DNA of 64,000 nucleotides. It comes from Mantis religiosa. Taxonomy: Eukaryota; Arthropoda; Insecta; Mantodea; Mantidae. The translations under genes and the position numbers were made by a program. The notes below the pieces were generated by a model that saw only the letters and a list, made by a program, of their open reading frames with translations, searched no databases and was not told the origin of the DNA. The stretch covers positions 217,593,271 through 217,657,270 of the forward strand of contig CM060947.1 in NCBI GenBank assembly GCA_030765055.1, in the 5' to 3' direction. The first letter of the stretch is position 1; each line of letters begins with the position of its first letter. Below are positions 25,937-39,099 of the stretch, piece by piece.

Positions 25937-28214
25937 CTTGGAAAAAGGCACTTTTATGTATCAAGTTCGATATGGATACAACTTTTTTGGAGTTAGTCCA
26001 TGTGCTACGGGCAGTCCTTTTTCTAAAAATAGTGAACTATCCAGGAAGTGTAAAACGTATATTTCTAGTAAAAATTAATTATCAGATTTTTGGATGGAGC
26101 GCAATATTTCCTCCACGTACTATCTATAAGCAGTAGAGAACATAAGGATTATGGATCGTAACCGTACTATCCACAATGTGCTTGCTTTGTAGCTCTTTGT
26201 AGCGGCCACAGAGTGGAAAACACATAAACTAGTCGGACGATACATTTCAACTTCTACAACAGGAAAGGAAAAGAAAAGAAAGGAAAAAATGGAAAAATGA
26301 ACATTTCCTACATTTACTCACAATAACCGGTTTCTACTTCGACCTTAACATATACACTCCAAACTGATAGGCAAAATATATAGTTGTTATTGGTTCATTT
26401 AATCCAATCAAAGAGTAGTGGTTGGAAGAATGGCTTTATCTCTGTTTTCTGATGCAGTAAAATGATGTGCACGGCCTGCTTTGGAAGCACCCACGGAGCT
26501 CGCTTTGGCCCTTCCAAGCAGCTTTGCGGGTAGACCACGAGCCTCATGCTTGAAGCCCTCCAAAATGCTGGTGGCTTGACTATCGAAGTGATGAAGTGTC
26601 TGTCAAGAATACTCTGTGCTACTATTTCGCTTGATTTCTATCGTATGGCTACATTAAGCTGATTGGTAGGCCGATCACGCACAGCTCAGCTATCTGTTTA
26701 TTTCAGTCAGCAGGCCATTTGGATCCAATGGTGACTCAGAGCCTCTGGTAAGGGGTACACAACGAAGGGAGACTATCTACTGTGGCAAACATCACCTAGG
26801 AGGAAGGGTTCACAGGAAGCTATAGGCCACAGGCAGACAGATCTCAAACACACGCCAAAGTCCCTAACATTTCCAAGCACGGAGGACCAGAGAGGGCGAA
26901 TCACCGACGGTCCATCTGGTAGTCCTCTAGTAAATGACAGATTCAAATGCGACAAGGCCTAAAATGCAACGGCTCTTAGATTACAGCACAGGTCTTTAAT
27001 GGTGCAAAAGTAATACCAAGAACATCTTGTATTTAAGCAAAGATTTTACGCGTAATGGACTCTTGATGCTTCCAAAGTGAACTCTGGGAGAAAGGGTAAA
27101 GTATAACCCTAGAGGCTACCAGATGCGTACGACGATGTGCGCTAGCTAGTTGAGATTTTATCACACGATTCTGATGTTAGTTCCCAGCACTGCAAGGCAC
27201 ACAGTTATCGGGGAGCATTCTCACTCGGTTGGACAGGAGTTATACGCTATTTCCAGAAAGTATGGTCATCTACCAAAACATATGCTTGTAGTTCCAAGCG
27301 ATTCAGATAAACAAACCAATGGTACGTTAACAGTTCAAGAGTTTAGGCAGACACGGATACCGTCTTCATGCAATAAAGTGTCTCGAATTCATGTTATTAA
27401 AATAACAATTACAAATATAGATAAACATATAAATTGATTAATTGTGTAGCACTGTAATCCTCTGAGTTTGTAATGGACGAATACCTTCATAAGTTATCAA
27501 TCACTCGGAAAGAAGCATGAAAGTGGAAAGAAAGAAAAGAAAGAAAAAAGAGGTAAAAGGGAAACGGAGTATTCAGCTGGCATTTGCATCTCATTTTGAT
27601 GAAGACAGGTTATCCAACATTTCTTCCTGACGGAAGACATGACAGAAACAGTTTGTTGTACAACCGGCTTTTTGGCCTGAATTACACACACACACACATT
27701 CCTCCTTCACTGGGAACTGTCAGTAATGCAGTGTGTGGTCATTTGATATGTAATACGGACCACATTTACTATGGATCAAGTTCCCTCAATCTTCAGCTGC
27801 AACATGTCCGGATCACTTCTCCTGTCATTTGTCTATGTAAACTTAAACATCTGAAGGAATTGGTATTTACCAAATTTATGGCCGCCAACCGATCTGCTTC
27901 AGGAGGCCGTGGAAGCGTTACACAAGAGCAAATGTAGACCTTTTGATGTGGTTCCAAGTTGTGTAATAGGTCAGAAGCTGTTGCTTGTATGTACCTTTCC
28001 CGCAAGTCCAGATTTCGCTTTCAAGAGTTCCTTCCTCCGTTCGGTATATTACTGATTAGCTTGGTGCTCAACTGTTCGATTTGTGAATTTATAACTCCAT
28101 CATTCTATGAAAACTCTAAGGTTCTAGATTCACATGAATTTCTCTAGTCATTCTTCTAAACTTTATTCTTCTATCTATTGTTAATCGAGATAAAATATTT
28201 GTTTAAATAGTTTC
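25937..28214. other. Unassigned sequence
   Basis: No gene recognised. 26440-26960 is richer in G+C than its surroundings without matching anything else here. Small frames (up to 117 codons) have no domains. Short purine-rich tract at 26265-26300. Confidence 0.45.
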
Positions 28215-28650
28215 AGAAATAGAGTAGGAATAGGGGATTACAGTAACTTTAAGCGATAGTCAAATCTTTTAAAGACTGTCACTGTGTGACAGATTTGAAA
28301 TTCCATTCTATTTCCATAACCAGTAGGGAAAAAATAACTACTTCCCACTTGCGAAAAGTATGGGAAAAGTCAACTAATAGCAAGAAATGACTCGGAAAAG
28401 GTTTACTCAAAAAATGTATTTTACATAATTTGACGAGATACATACGAACAGGACTTTTAGAAAATTCAAAATGAACATTTCACATGTGTGTGCTATATGG
28501 GATATATCGTATGAAATTTTAATCAAAATATGGGCCAATATTTAAAAAAAATGAATATTTTGTAACATTTTACGTGTAGAGGGAATTTGAGATGAAGGAT
28601 TTTCTCGAAAAGCTTCGTGTCGCCTACTTAGAAGATGGATGACTTAAATA
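28215..28650 (-). repeat. Dispersed repeat Rep1, copy 5
   Basis: Both halves are present: 'attacagtaactttaagcga', 'gtcaaatcttttaaagactg' and 'tttgaaattccattct', followed by 'gaaattttaatcaaaatatg', 'attttctcgaaaagcttcgt' and 'agaagatggatgacttaaat'. It defines the overall length of the repeat (about 440 bp). Confidence 0.65.
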
Positions 28651-29511
28651 ACTTTGGTTTATAAGAAAGTTTCTTCTTTAAAATGTGATGTTCAGACACA
28701 TATATGGGGGTACTTTTTTGGGTTATGGACCCACAAAATTTATATTGTCCATGACATCTTGACATTGAATTTTTTAGTGAAATGTAATACTTCGCCTATT
28801 TACTATGTAACGAGTAAGTAAATATGAGCCTTGATAAACTTAAATAGAGGAAAATTCAACAATTTAAACTAAAAACGACTATAACGAAAAAGGTTAATGT
28901 CACAAATTATTTTGATAAATAAATTTTTAACGAGATCTGCATTTTTTATTCAACAATGTTTTGTAGTTTATTACGCAAAATTTTACAAAATTAATTCTTA
29001 TATAAATGGAGGCTATCGGAGAAAATTCGAAAGAAATATCTTATTACTCATACAAATTTCTTAAACATGGTCTTTTAACAAAAACATGTAGGAGCATTTC
29101 ACTTGTCAACCATTTACACGTAAAGAGTAGTTTGGGGAGAAGAACTTTGGTACTTAAGCAATATTTCGATTTCCAGCGCGTACACACCAGACGCAGGTAC
29201 GCAAGCATGCACACCTTTATTTATCCACCCATTTACGATAAAATATCAATATTGAATTTTTTTTTTTTTGAAGAAGAAAGAGAAAAAGAAATTATGATAG
29301 CGATTTTACTCTCTGTACTGCTTACCCAGGTTAAATGGAGAAGTTCAATACCAAAAATTTAACGGAGATTTTTCTGAGTAATAAAAAATATTAAGAATGA
29401 GGACTTCAAACATGATGAGATGAATAGCTTATTTTAGAAATGAAACTTTTAACTTTTTAGCACTGTCTATATCGGTAATGTTAGGTAAGTTAATAAACTT
29501 AGGCAAACATT
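28651..29511. other. Unassigned sequence
   Basis: AT-rich. Nothing recognised. Confidence 0.5.
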
Positions 29512-29862
29512 TATAGCTTAGAGTCAGACTAAAAACTTATATGCCATAGCCGGGATTTGAGCCACAGATCTCCCGATCTCCGCCCGGTTGCTCTAAACCA
29601 TTGACTATACTTACAGTATAGTAGTAAATCACTACAAAAATATATGTATCTCATTGTATATGAGATCTCCTAGTGGTTTAACGGGAAAAGTACGAGTCAG
29701 TTGAAGAATTTAATGTCATGCTGGCATGTTGCCATGGTAGCTTAGTGGTTAAGAGCAACCATTGCAGGACGGGAGATCCGTAGTTCAAATCCCTGCTATG
29801 GCATTGAATTTTCAGTCTGATTCTACCATTCTCTACACACGGATAGTGTAGTTTTATTAGTT
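29512..29862. mobile_element. Palindromic tRNA-bearing element, copy 4
   Basis: Left arm 'agagtcagactaaaaact' plus a minus-strand tRNA-like unit; right arm a plus-strand tRNA-like unit ('gccatggtagcttagtggtt' to 'ttcaaatccctgctatggc') ending 'cagtctgattctacc' and 'acacacggatagtgtag'. The centre holds short AT palindromes ('actatacttacagtatagt'). Confidence 0.7.
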
Positions 29863-30964
29863 TCTGAGAAAGGTGTACCAATAAAAAAACGACAAATTAC
29901 CAAAAAATTCTTGTCAACATTTATGAACATTTCATTATTTGGCACGTTTGAGAACAGATTGTTACAGCCTGACTGATACAGCTGACATCATCAAAAGCAT
30001 CTCCATGATACCCAAAGATCCATAAAAATATATGTAATACTTTTGAAAATATCACTGTAATACAGAAGGTTAACTAAAAATAAGGCTGATGTTGTTTATT
30101 TGCTTATAACTATCCATCACGGTGGACATAACTGTAAAAGTTTATATGCTTACATATTATTTTTCGCATTTAAAGTGCAATGAGTTTTCAAAGAATCAGA
30201 TCACAATTTCAACTGCGCAACAGCCAGCAACTGGCAAAATAAAGCGGAAAGTTTGCATGTACTTATGACATTAAGAGCCTGTTACAAATAAAATTATATT
30301 TAACGGCTTCAGAATATTTTAATATTCGCGCATTTATTTGTCATGCGAATGTACGTACTTACCCATGAAATCCGGAAGGTGTTATCTCAGTACAGCCAAC
30401 CTCTCTTTCCCCTGCTTTTACGTCAGAAATACGACGGATTTCCCTCGACTATGCCTTGCGCATTTGGATCAACTCGTTAATCAAATCGTGGAACCAGTTT
30501 CAAAGGGTAAAAGCCGATCCACGGATTTCTGTTTAGAGAAGTTGCGATGTAGAGAGTGCGTGCCCAATTTCCGGTGAAGATGGAACGTCAGTTGAATTTC
30601 ACGGCCCAATTATCAAAGCAAAATTACCCGTAAGAGACATATAATGCGTGTTTCATAAGCGTGCTTGTCAAGGACTGTCCCACAATGGTTCATGATGCAA
30701 TACCAGCAAGGCCATCGTTTCTGACCAAGGACATGCAGGCCATCTTCGGCCATCGGAATCTTGCGTGTTCCCGAGGGTTGTCATCTTCAAAGATTAGCCT
30801 CCGATATTACCGTAAAATTACCCAAGTCAGACATTTTTACTTTCTGTACCACTTAAATGTAGCAAGTAACGAGCTATTCTATCCAATCCATATTTCAATG
30901 TTTATTCTTTACTCAGTATACATGTTTTGTGGTCCCCTTAAGATAGAGAGTTAACGTAATATCA
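29863..30964. other. Unassigned sequence
   Basis: No gene recognised; small frames at 30338-30954 lack domains. Confidence 0.5.
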
Positions 30965-31280
30965 GACAATAACTAAATTGTGATCACTAAGGCATGACTT
31001 CGAAATTTCATACTCTTTGCATGACAATGAGAAAGTGTAAGTATTTGAAAATTCCAACTAATAACAGAGAATACCTCAGAAATAGTTAACACCATGAAAC
31101 AAAAGCTCAAATAGTGTTTTATCCAGATTTTTATTTTATATATTTTATAAATATATAAATAAAAATAAAATAAAAATTGAAGAATATTTTTCCACGTAAA
31201 AGGGACTCTATTTTTACAAACCTTCGGATCCTTGGAAGTTCTGAACTTAAATACCAAGTTTAGTATTTAACTCAATTTTT
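30965..31280 (-). repeat. Dispersed repeat Rep1, copy 6
   Basis: 'cgaaatttcatactctttgc', 'gtatttgaaaattccaacta', 'gaatacctcagaaatagtta' and, at the far end, 'cttggaagttctgaacttaa'. The middle is shorter than in the copy at 28.2 kb. Confidence 0.6.
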
Positions 31281-31454
31281 ATTTAGGTAATTAGCGAAAG
31301 TAAAATCAGGTCAGGTGACTTTCATACTTGGTAATTAATTACGTTCAGGAACCTTCAAGGAAGAATTTCATGAAAGTTCAGTTTTTATTTCGAATCTAAG
31401 ACACTTTAAACATGAAATTAAAATAAATAAAAGGAACAGTAATTCTCCTCTGTG

Positions 31455-31692
31455 AGGCCGCGCCGTGGCTGAGTGGTTAGATCGCTCAGCTCTCACCAAG
31501 GTTCGATCCCAGGCGACCGCAAAGCGAGATTTGTTGTGGACAACACGGCGCTGGGGTGGATTTTCTCCGGGATCTCAGTTTCACCCGCCACCTTATTCCA
31601 CCGGTGCTCCATCTTCATCTCATATATCATCAGTGTCACCGCCTGCGGTGCCGTATGTAGTAAAAGCGGGCGTTAAACACTACATATTTTAT
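31455..31692 (+). mobile_element. SINE family B, short-tail form
   Basis: Head 'ccgcgccgtggctgagtggt', with part of the tRNA-like region before the B-box deleted. Tail 'gtagtaaaagcgggcgttaa'. Near-perfect 12-bp duplication: TTCTCCTCTGTG at 31443-31454 and TTCTCCTCAGTG at 31693-31704. A second SINE (family C) starts a few bases later. Confidence 0.85.
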
Positions 31693-31708
31693 TTCTCCTC
31701 AGTGTACT

Positions 31709-32100
31709 TGGCGTGTTATGGCTGAGCGGGGTGGTTCAGGCGGTAGGTCTGCGGCTCGCATTCAGTAGCTCGTTGGTTTGATTCCCATTCTTCCTGATCC
31801 ATGGATTTTTCGAGGATTTTCTCGGGTCAGTAGACGAATACTGGAAAGGCTTCCATTTCACTCCATTCTCATTTCACATTGGCTATTTCAGAGCTCTAAG
31901 TGTCGTCGGAGTGCATGGTTACATCCTCTTAGCTATTTAAGTCCACAGGGAGCAAGGAGAACCTGTTGTACGACACGTCACCGGCGGAGGCGGGGGGGGG
32001 GGGTTCAGTCTTAGGTCCGGCCACCCTTAGCATCCTCTTACCTCAGCCCTCCGTCTTGGAGGAATTTCTATAGTATTATAACATCCTCTTCCAAACCGTG
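31709..32100 (+). mobile_element. tRNA-derived SINE, family C
   Basis: tRNA-like head 'tggctgagcggggtggttca' with a B-box-like 'ggtttgattcc', then 'cttcctgatccatggatttt', 'ctgttgtacgacacgtcacc', a G12 run (31992-32003) and 'cttagcatcctcttacc'. The reverse copy at 36400 shares these blocks. Confidence 0.7.
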
Positions 32101-32188
32101 TAACAGTTCATAGTCCTAGCGTGATATGAAAATCGCTTTAGGCGCAAAGTAGTTCATTAAAAAGCTGTGTAAGTACGAAGATAGATTT

Positions 32189-32417
32189 TTTTGTCTCTCT
32201 TCCTCACCGATGCTGGTGCTAGGAGTCGCTTGGGTTCCCCCAGAGCCAGAGAGCCGAAGCATATTGACCTGATAGATGAGATCGGCCCAACGCTTGGGAT
32301 GAATGATTGTTGAGCAAATTGGTAGAATGATGGTGGGGGAAACCGGAGGACTCGGGGGAAATCCACTCCGGCGCCATGTTGTCCACCACGCGGTTGCCTG
32401 GGATCGAATCCAGGCCG
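32189..32417 (-). mobile_element. SINE family B, long-tail-like, 5'-truncated
   Basis: Minus strand: B-box region and 'ttgcctgggatcgaatcc' complement, then body and a long-form tail. Flanked by ACGAAGATAGATTT (32175-32188) and ACGAATATAGATTT (32418-32431), 13 of 14 matching. The 5' half of the tRNA-like head is missing. Confidence 0.75.
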
Positions 32418-32568
32418 ACGAATATAGATTTAAAATGTTATTATTTCCTGGAAACTTCTGGCAACAATGATCGGTAAACTGTATTTTAATAAGGTTCTTT
32501 CCAATAGCTATTCCATTAATTTAATCCCAGTTTCTGAACTTTTACATTTTTAGTGAGTGAGTGTGTGG

Positions 32569-32790
32569 TGTTTAAGGGCCCGTCGACAACAAGGTCATTT
32601 GGGCCCGAAGTCAATACTAAAACCTAAAAGCTATAGAAATTTAGCTAAAAAAGGTAAAATATAATAAAACACTCAACTGTTAAAAGGACATTTAAACGAT
32701 CTAAAGACTAATACTTTAAAAACTCTAAAAGTAATAAATATAAAATACAAGTCAGACTTGTTGATTAAAACCGATTTTAAAAACAAACCG
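32569..32790 (-). mobile_element. Fragment resembling the LINE 3' end at 8.4 kb
   Basis: 'ttaagggcccgtcgacaaca' and 'aggtcatt' at its left edge parallel the terminal hairpin block near 8.4 kb, followed by similarly A-rich DNA with 'taaaaccgatttta'. Only the terminal 40-50 bp align well. Confidence 0.4.
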
Positions 32791-33952
32791 CAGTGTTTTA
32801 CATTTTTATTCCAATAAATGATTTACAAAAACTTCTTTGGCCTGCTTTATTTTATTACTCTAAAAAGGTATTGGGTAGTGCATATTATAAACGATGTTTC
32901 CACCACGACCTACTTGTGAATGTATCTGCACCTTATTTTCTAATATTTCTGTAATTTATGTTCTTATTTTCACCTTTTAAAGCAAAGAAACTATTGTATG
33001 TGGATTTATATTTAATAGGTTTTGTCTGATTTAAAATGATTAAGAGTTAAAAATATTTGATTTTACTAATTTTCTCCGGGAAACCTAAGGGTATATAATT
33101 ATATAAACATACATATTCTTGGGTATTAAGTCTTCTAATCCTTATCAATTTTATTCCGGTCTTTACCTCCCTAGTCGATAAGCAACTTGCATCCGCTGCC
33201 TATCAACAAAAGGGAATTACAAACCAGATCAGAGGAGAGGAATAGCATATTGCCATTCCATTACCAACATAAGCCACTGTTTTTTATACCGTCACGTTTC
33301 TATAACCCCAGTGTTGACGAAATTTTATCCCTTTTGATCCATCTTGCTCGTTCTAGTGTTTTATCTGCTGTGGAAAAATTTAGCAGGGATCTTAACTTCG
33401 TTAGGTCGATTTAGCGAAGCGGGAGTGCAAAACAAAATTTGCAGAGGTTTTGGTAATTGAGGTTAACGATAATGATAGATGACGCCACGACACCAGTTAT
33501 TATGATGTTACAATGTGACTCAAATTTACTACGCGCTAATAACATTATGTCTGATAACACGAACTTGGCTGATGGAACAAGACAACGGGCGACCGTCTTC
33601 TGCAGTCGAGTTAGAGACAACCTTACCGTGAAGGGAAGTTTTAGTTCCAACGTAAAAAAATGCTTACTCCTTCATAAAACACATTGCTTAAGACGAAAAT
33701 AGTAATAACTGTCAAACTTCTACAGGCAATTCACATCAAAATAATTCGTATGGAAAATATTTGGATTATTCTTCATTTTCTCAAAAACTAACAAATGATT
33801 TTTATGAATATGGCATATGTTTGAGATCTTGGTATGCCGGGTAATATGTTGTTATTGATCTTTCGAAAATAGCTTCTCTCTCTGACAAACACAAACAATA
33901 TATTATATAAACAGGACGCTTCATAAGTAGCGCATATCAACAACAATACATC
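32791..33952. other. Unassigned sequence
   Basis: No gene recognised. Confidence 0.5.
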
Positions 33953-34248
33953 CATGGAAATTAATTGCTCTTTCACACTGGCCGTGTGTAGGTTTAAGTA
34001 AGGAAAGGTAGAGTCAGACTGAAAAATTCAATGCCATAGCCTGGATTTGAAACACAGATCTTCTGATCTCCGTCCAGCCGCGCAAACCATTGAACTACTA
34101 TGGCCAATGTGCCGACATGACATTCAATTCTCCTATGGTACACGGGCCATGGTAGTTCAATGGTTAGCGTGGCTGGACGTAGACCAGAAGATCCGTGGTT
34201 GAAATCCCGGCTATGACACTGCATTTTTCAGTCTGACTCTACCTTTCC
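33953..34248. mobile_element. Palindromic tRNA-bearing element, copy 5 (compact)
   Basis: Outer block 'catggaaattaattgctctt', 'cacactggccgtgtgtaggt', 'agagtcagactgaaaaattc', then two tRNA-like units in opposite orientation separated by only about 30 bp, ending 'tttttcagtctgactctacc'. The right unit has 'ccatggtagttcaatggtta' and a B-box-like 'ggttgaaatccc'. Confidence 0.75.
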
Positions 34249-34319
34249 AACAATAAATCAACTCATAAAATTATCGAAAACGTCAAATTCAATAATAATA
34301 ACAATAATAATAAGTTGCA

Positions 34320-35030
34320 TAAATATTTCACAAAGATTTGTTACAATTGCAGCATTCTACTCTTAATTCTTTCTAATCTAAGGACAATTAATATTGTCAA
34401 GTACCTCATGTTTATGGGCTATTTAATTGTTGGGTTCTCTGGCATTTTATCCCTAATTTTAGCCCACATTAACCTTTTATTTCGCCATTATCTATCCCTC
34501 TTAATTTATTTACCCTTCGTAACCATTTTTCCTTTACTCTCTCGTAAGCTTCCCTGTCTGCTTAATATTTTTTTAATGTTTTACTGTATCTTTAGTATTA
34601 CGATGTGTACACTTTTAATCTCCCATTTTTCTTCTCTCCAATTTACTTCCTCTTTGAATTCATCCAAGCAATGCTCCACACTTACTTCTTCTCTACATAG
34701 TACACAATTCTTAGTTAAGCCTCCTCTCAATATAGCCCCAGTCCTCAACTAGGCTAAACCCTCTCTCCCCTGCCTATCATATATATCTATATAATTTTCT
34801 CTTCCCCAATTTTTTTTTTTCATTTTTAACTATATAAATAACCATCTCTTGCCAAATATTAGCCTACACCTCTTTTCTATCCATTTCCTATATTCTATTT
34901 TTAACCATTAACCAAATCCTTCCAAATTTCGTACTGTTCCTGCCATATATCTCATATCCCTATTTTCCCAAGTGTCCTTACTAATTCTGCCCACCAGCTA
35001 TCCTTATAAGCTAGACTATGTCAGATTTAA
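34320..35030 (-). pseudogene. Probable LINE ORF2 C-terminal remnant
   Basis: On the minus strand a frame reads GAILRGGLTKNCVLCREEVS then VEHCLDEF. This resembles the C-x2-C...E-H-C-L zinc motif near the C-terminus of some arthropod LINE polyproteins, with the last Cys lost. Upstream, KDSWWAELVRTLGKIGI fits as well. Stops and frameshifts interrupt everything else. The apparent 145-codon hydrophobic plus-strand frame here is its antisense and not a membrane protein. Weaker than the other LINE calls. Confidence 0.45.
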
Positions 35031-35948
35031 TATTTTAGAAGTAATAGTTTACAATACATTAGTTTGCATGAGCACATACTTCTTAGGCAAACCATTGCAA
35101 CTGCGAGTTGAAACTTTATGTATACACAAAAGTTTGAACAGCATTTGTCGAAAGATTACGATTTCGGTTGAAACCGGTAGTTAAAATAAAGTGCCTTCGA
35201 TCAGAGGAGAATAGAGTATTTCAAAATCGAGCTAAAGGCTCTGAAACTTCTCTAGTTAAGGGAAACACTACAGATGTATACGAATTGACTGCAAATTGGT
35301 AGAAGGAAACAAATATACTTAAGAAAAATGTTTGATTAATTTTTCTGACCGTCAAAGCGGAATATAACATATCTGAGATGTAGAATTCGCGGATGTTTTT
35401 ATAGACTCGATTTTCAAACTGTTTCTTTGTAGTTGGATGGTTTGTGCTCTTGCATATAAACGGTATATTAAGCTATAATCTATCCTATTAATCCGCATTG
35501 TTGGACGTGCATGTTCCCAAAAAGATGAGATTTGCTTGGGTACCCTTAAGAAATCGAATAAATACAGAAGCTAAAATCTTGAGGTATCTCATAGATTTAT
35601 AAAACATCACATGACACCACATTATGGTAAAACCTAAACATATAGCTGGGCCTGCAAAATATAACTGTATATTTATATATGTAATGTAAGAATAATTGTT
35701 ATGTTGGTATTTTTAAAAGACGAGTGAATAATGCGAATATTTTGAATACATTTTATATTTATTAATCCTATATAAAATATACTACTTTTAACGATTGTTT
35801 CCGAGAATGAGAGATGGGGGGGGGGGGGAAGGGAGAATGTGAGTTTTCTATGGCTTCATGTACTTGGAATATGGAACGAATAAGCCTATATTAATACATA
35901 ACTATAAACACAGAAATGCGAGTTCATATGATATACCAATAATCATAG
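35031..35948. other. Unassigned; G13 run
   Basis: G13 at 35816-35828. Nothing else recognised. Confidence 0.5.
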
Positions 35949-36187
35949 AGCCCGCTTCTGAAGGGTACGTGGTAGCGTGTTGTCTCACGTTCGAAAGGTC
36001 CCAAGCTCGAACCTCGGTCAGGGTAAGTTACCTGGATAAGGCTTTTATCCGGGATTTTCCCTTAGCCTGAAGGATGTATGTCGAGTAACTCTAAACTCAG
36101 AGTGGGCTAATTTGTGCATCATTCCGCCCATATCATTCATCGACCAATATGACTAAACGTCAGAGGGGGGTAAATTATATAAAAAAA
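35949..36187 (+). mobile_element. SINE family A
   Basis: Head 'gcccgcttctgaagggtacg', B-box-like 'agctcgaacctc', body 'agttacctggataaggcttt', end 'atatgactaaacgtcagagg' followed by an A-rich tail. No clear TSD. Confidence 0.8.
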
Positions 36188-36399
36188 GATGGAACCACAT
36201 CTGTTTACATAACACTATATTATAATACTATAGTATTTTATACACTTTGTAAATGAAAATGCAACAAATAACACAGGAAATAATGAGTACAATGCAATTT
36301 AAACGTACAAGTTACAAATAGCACTCAAGGTGCTTTACAATGAGTTGTCTCGGGTTCGATTCCTGACTGACCTACGGAATATAAGTGTATGACTTATAA

Positions 36400-36883
36400 A
36401 CTATTTAATGACCAATGATGTCTATGACAAGGTTCAGAGGTGGGACTTCGTACCTCGAGTTGTAAAATCTTTCGTGACTAAGCTCCTGAAGAGGCACCTG
36501 GTTAAACGAGAGGATGCTGAGGTTGATCGGACGTGTGGAGAGAATGACAGCTAAAAGCTACAGCTAAACTCCCCGGTTGTAACACGTACAACGGGCTCTT
36601 CTCTTCCCCTGGGGGACTCGAAGACCTCCCCAAATCTGAAGTGCAAGGACTTACAAATTTCTTGGAACCCCATCCAGCCAAACCGGATGGAAGGTGAAAT
36701 AAAGGGAGAGGTGAGGTGAAATGGAGAGACAGGATATATTCGGGAGAATGTAAGTATCCTCAGCGACCCGAAAAACCGGAAAAATCTATGGATCAGGAAG
36801 TTCGGCCACGTGAATCGAACCCACGACCTCTCGAATGTGGATCATAGATGGTACAGCTTGAGTCATCTCACTCAATAACCAGT
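36400..36883 (-). mobile_element. tRNA-derived SINE, family C
   Basis: Minus-strand copy: B-box-type 'gggttcgattc' in complement near 36820, 'cttcctgatccatagatttt', then a longer body including 'ttggggaggtcttcgagtcc' and 'cctcagcatcctctcg'. The 3' limit is uncertain. Confidence 0.65.
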
Positions 36884-36955
36884 TATAATTAATTGTTCTC
36901 CCACACATGTGTAGTCTAAGAGATAGTTTAAGAGCTAGAATCAGACTGAAAAATT
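36884..36955 (+). mobile_element. Terminal fragment of the palindromic tRNA-bearing element
   Basis: Only the outer end: 'ataattaattgttctcccac', 'acatgtgtagtctaag' and 'gctagaatcagactgaaaaa'. The tRNA-like unit that should follow is absent. Confidence 0.5.
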
Positions 36956-37660
36956 AGCAGCAAATTTGACCGCATCCTTCGTTATGGGATAAGAGCTCCG
37001 TGCTACCCGTTTCCATTCAATAGGAATCAATTCCAATCACAGACATGCGAATACTTGCTCCACGTGGAGTAATTCACGTGATAAGAGTTGGTTTCGCTTT
37101 ACTGCTGTGAACACCTTAGTTGCGATGTGGCTAATTATAAAATGGACTGATACTGATGTATGCCCTCTCAAAAAAGTTTGTTCTGTTAGCAGAAGAATAT
37201 CTATGGAGACAAATTACAGTATTTTCCCGTTTCCATTGAGTGTGAATGACACTCCTTTAGACACAGTAGTTAAGGCTCAATCTAGATGCAGCACACGTCG
37301 TTCAACCCGCCAGGCATTCTAAGAACAGACTAACGTAGAATTTTGAAGGCTATTAAGTTCCATCCATACAAATTACACCTAATCCAAAACACTTTACTTC
37401 TTTTTTTCCTCATTAATTTCCCTTCATTAGGTTCCTTTTAGTTAAACGTCGATTATATGTACTTGAAGTAAATTGTTATGAAACGTATTGTTACATAATG
37501 ATGTGGAGTGTTTCCTGTGAGGAGAATAACCCTTAGTTTCTAAATCATTCATAAGGACATAAGGAAAAAGCTGAATGTTTACTATATGCCAATTCGAGAA
37601 ACGCTATGAATTTTTACATGCCATAACTGTGAGAACGAGAAAAACAACACATTTCATGTG

Positions 37661-37661
<1 letters not shown>
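36956..37661. other. Unassigned sequence
   Basis: Nothing recognised. Confidence 0.5.
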
Positions 37662-37740
<79 letters not shown>

Positions 37741-37767
37741 ACACACACACCCAAACACACACACACG
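37662..37767. repeat. (CA)n microsatellite
   Basis: About 106 bp of CA with a few interruptions (ATA at about 37705, CCC and CCAAA near 37740-37753). Confidence 0.97.
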
Positions 37768-39099
37768 TGTGTGAATTTAGCTTCTTTAAAATATTACTAC
37801 AAGAGCTCATTCTTCTATCCGAATTGATAGTCACTTGAAATTGTATACGGATTTCATAAGAAACAATTGAATAGCGACAGGACTTTGTTAGAGTATTGAA
37901 ACATCCAAATAGTAATTATAATGGGTATCTCTAACATGGTTTATGGCACAATAAGAACATATTTGAAATAAATGCAATACTTTAAACACGTTGTACTCTT
38001 TTTGGAAGTAAATGACTATCTTAAATGAGAAGGTAGAAATAACAATGAAAGTAGAACTTTTATTCATTTTTTCTTTCCAGTAAGTAATTTAAATTATTAA
38101 CGTATTTTAATAGAAGTTTAAATTTTAATTTTACTAGGATGTGACATAATTTGTCATGTTTTTTTATTTCCCACCAAAGTGGAAAAAACAAAGATTCAGG
38201 ATATGAAATTTTGCAGCCTTTCTACTTAAGCACTTTAAATTAAAATACCAAAAACCAGTAGAAAATACAGCATAGATCTAGGTTAAGTAATTTTTTTTTA
38301 GCAAACGTGCTCGTTAGCAAGTTATTTAAATTTGCAGAAACACTTTTGAGCAATAACTAAAATCCACTTATATTTACTGCAGCTAAAAAAGGGATGCTTT
38401 GTTCAGGATTCTCAAATGACTCTATATCAAGATTGTAAAATCAAGAATGTTTCACCAGCTTTTTCTGTCCGTGACATGGAAATGTTAGCTTATTCCTATA
38501 CATTTTATTTTTGTCAGTACTGTCTATAAATAATTTCTCAGATTATCAACTCTAAAGTTTCTAATAAAATTGATAACATCCTTCCTATCGTGCGACACTT
38601 AAGTACTGTCTCAAATATATCCTTCTTTAGCGAATCTGCTGTCAAATGCTGCAGTGGTGAACGATGGGATGTTTCTCTCAGGATATGTGTGGGTGAAAGA
38701 ATAAAGGACATCAGTTTAATTCTATGATAAATTTAATGAAGGCTAATACACGTGCTTTCTAAATTGACCTGTTGACTGCTTGAGAATGTAGAATTAAACT
38801 ATTTCTGAATCTTAGTATAGTAGCTGTAACAATAAAGGTAGGTATATTTGCTAATTTCTGAAGCATGAATAAATATATGTTTGAAATAACAATCACAAGC
38901 TTAAGTTACCGTGAGTCGCAAAATACTAATCGGCAAATCCTACTGCAGCTACTGCCAAGAATGTACTAACTGCAGCGCGGTCTTTAGGCGCTATGGATAG
39001 CTGAAACCTATCAAACACTTATGTTATAAACAAGACAGAATTCTCTAAATAGACCATCTTTTATAATATCACCAATGTTTCTATATTATAGGTTGCCAG
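37768..39099. other. Unassigned sequence
   Basis: AT-rich. Nothing recognised. Confidence 0.5.

Noticed and set aside
34315..34752. 145-codon plus-strand frame resembling a multi-pass membrane protein
   Set aside because: The antisense strand carries LINE-like zinc-motif sequence; the hydrophobic look comes from T-rich antisense DNA.
37575..37838. Poly-His-Thr frame as a protein
   Set aside because: CA microsatellite.
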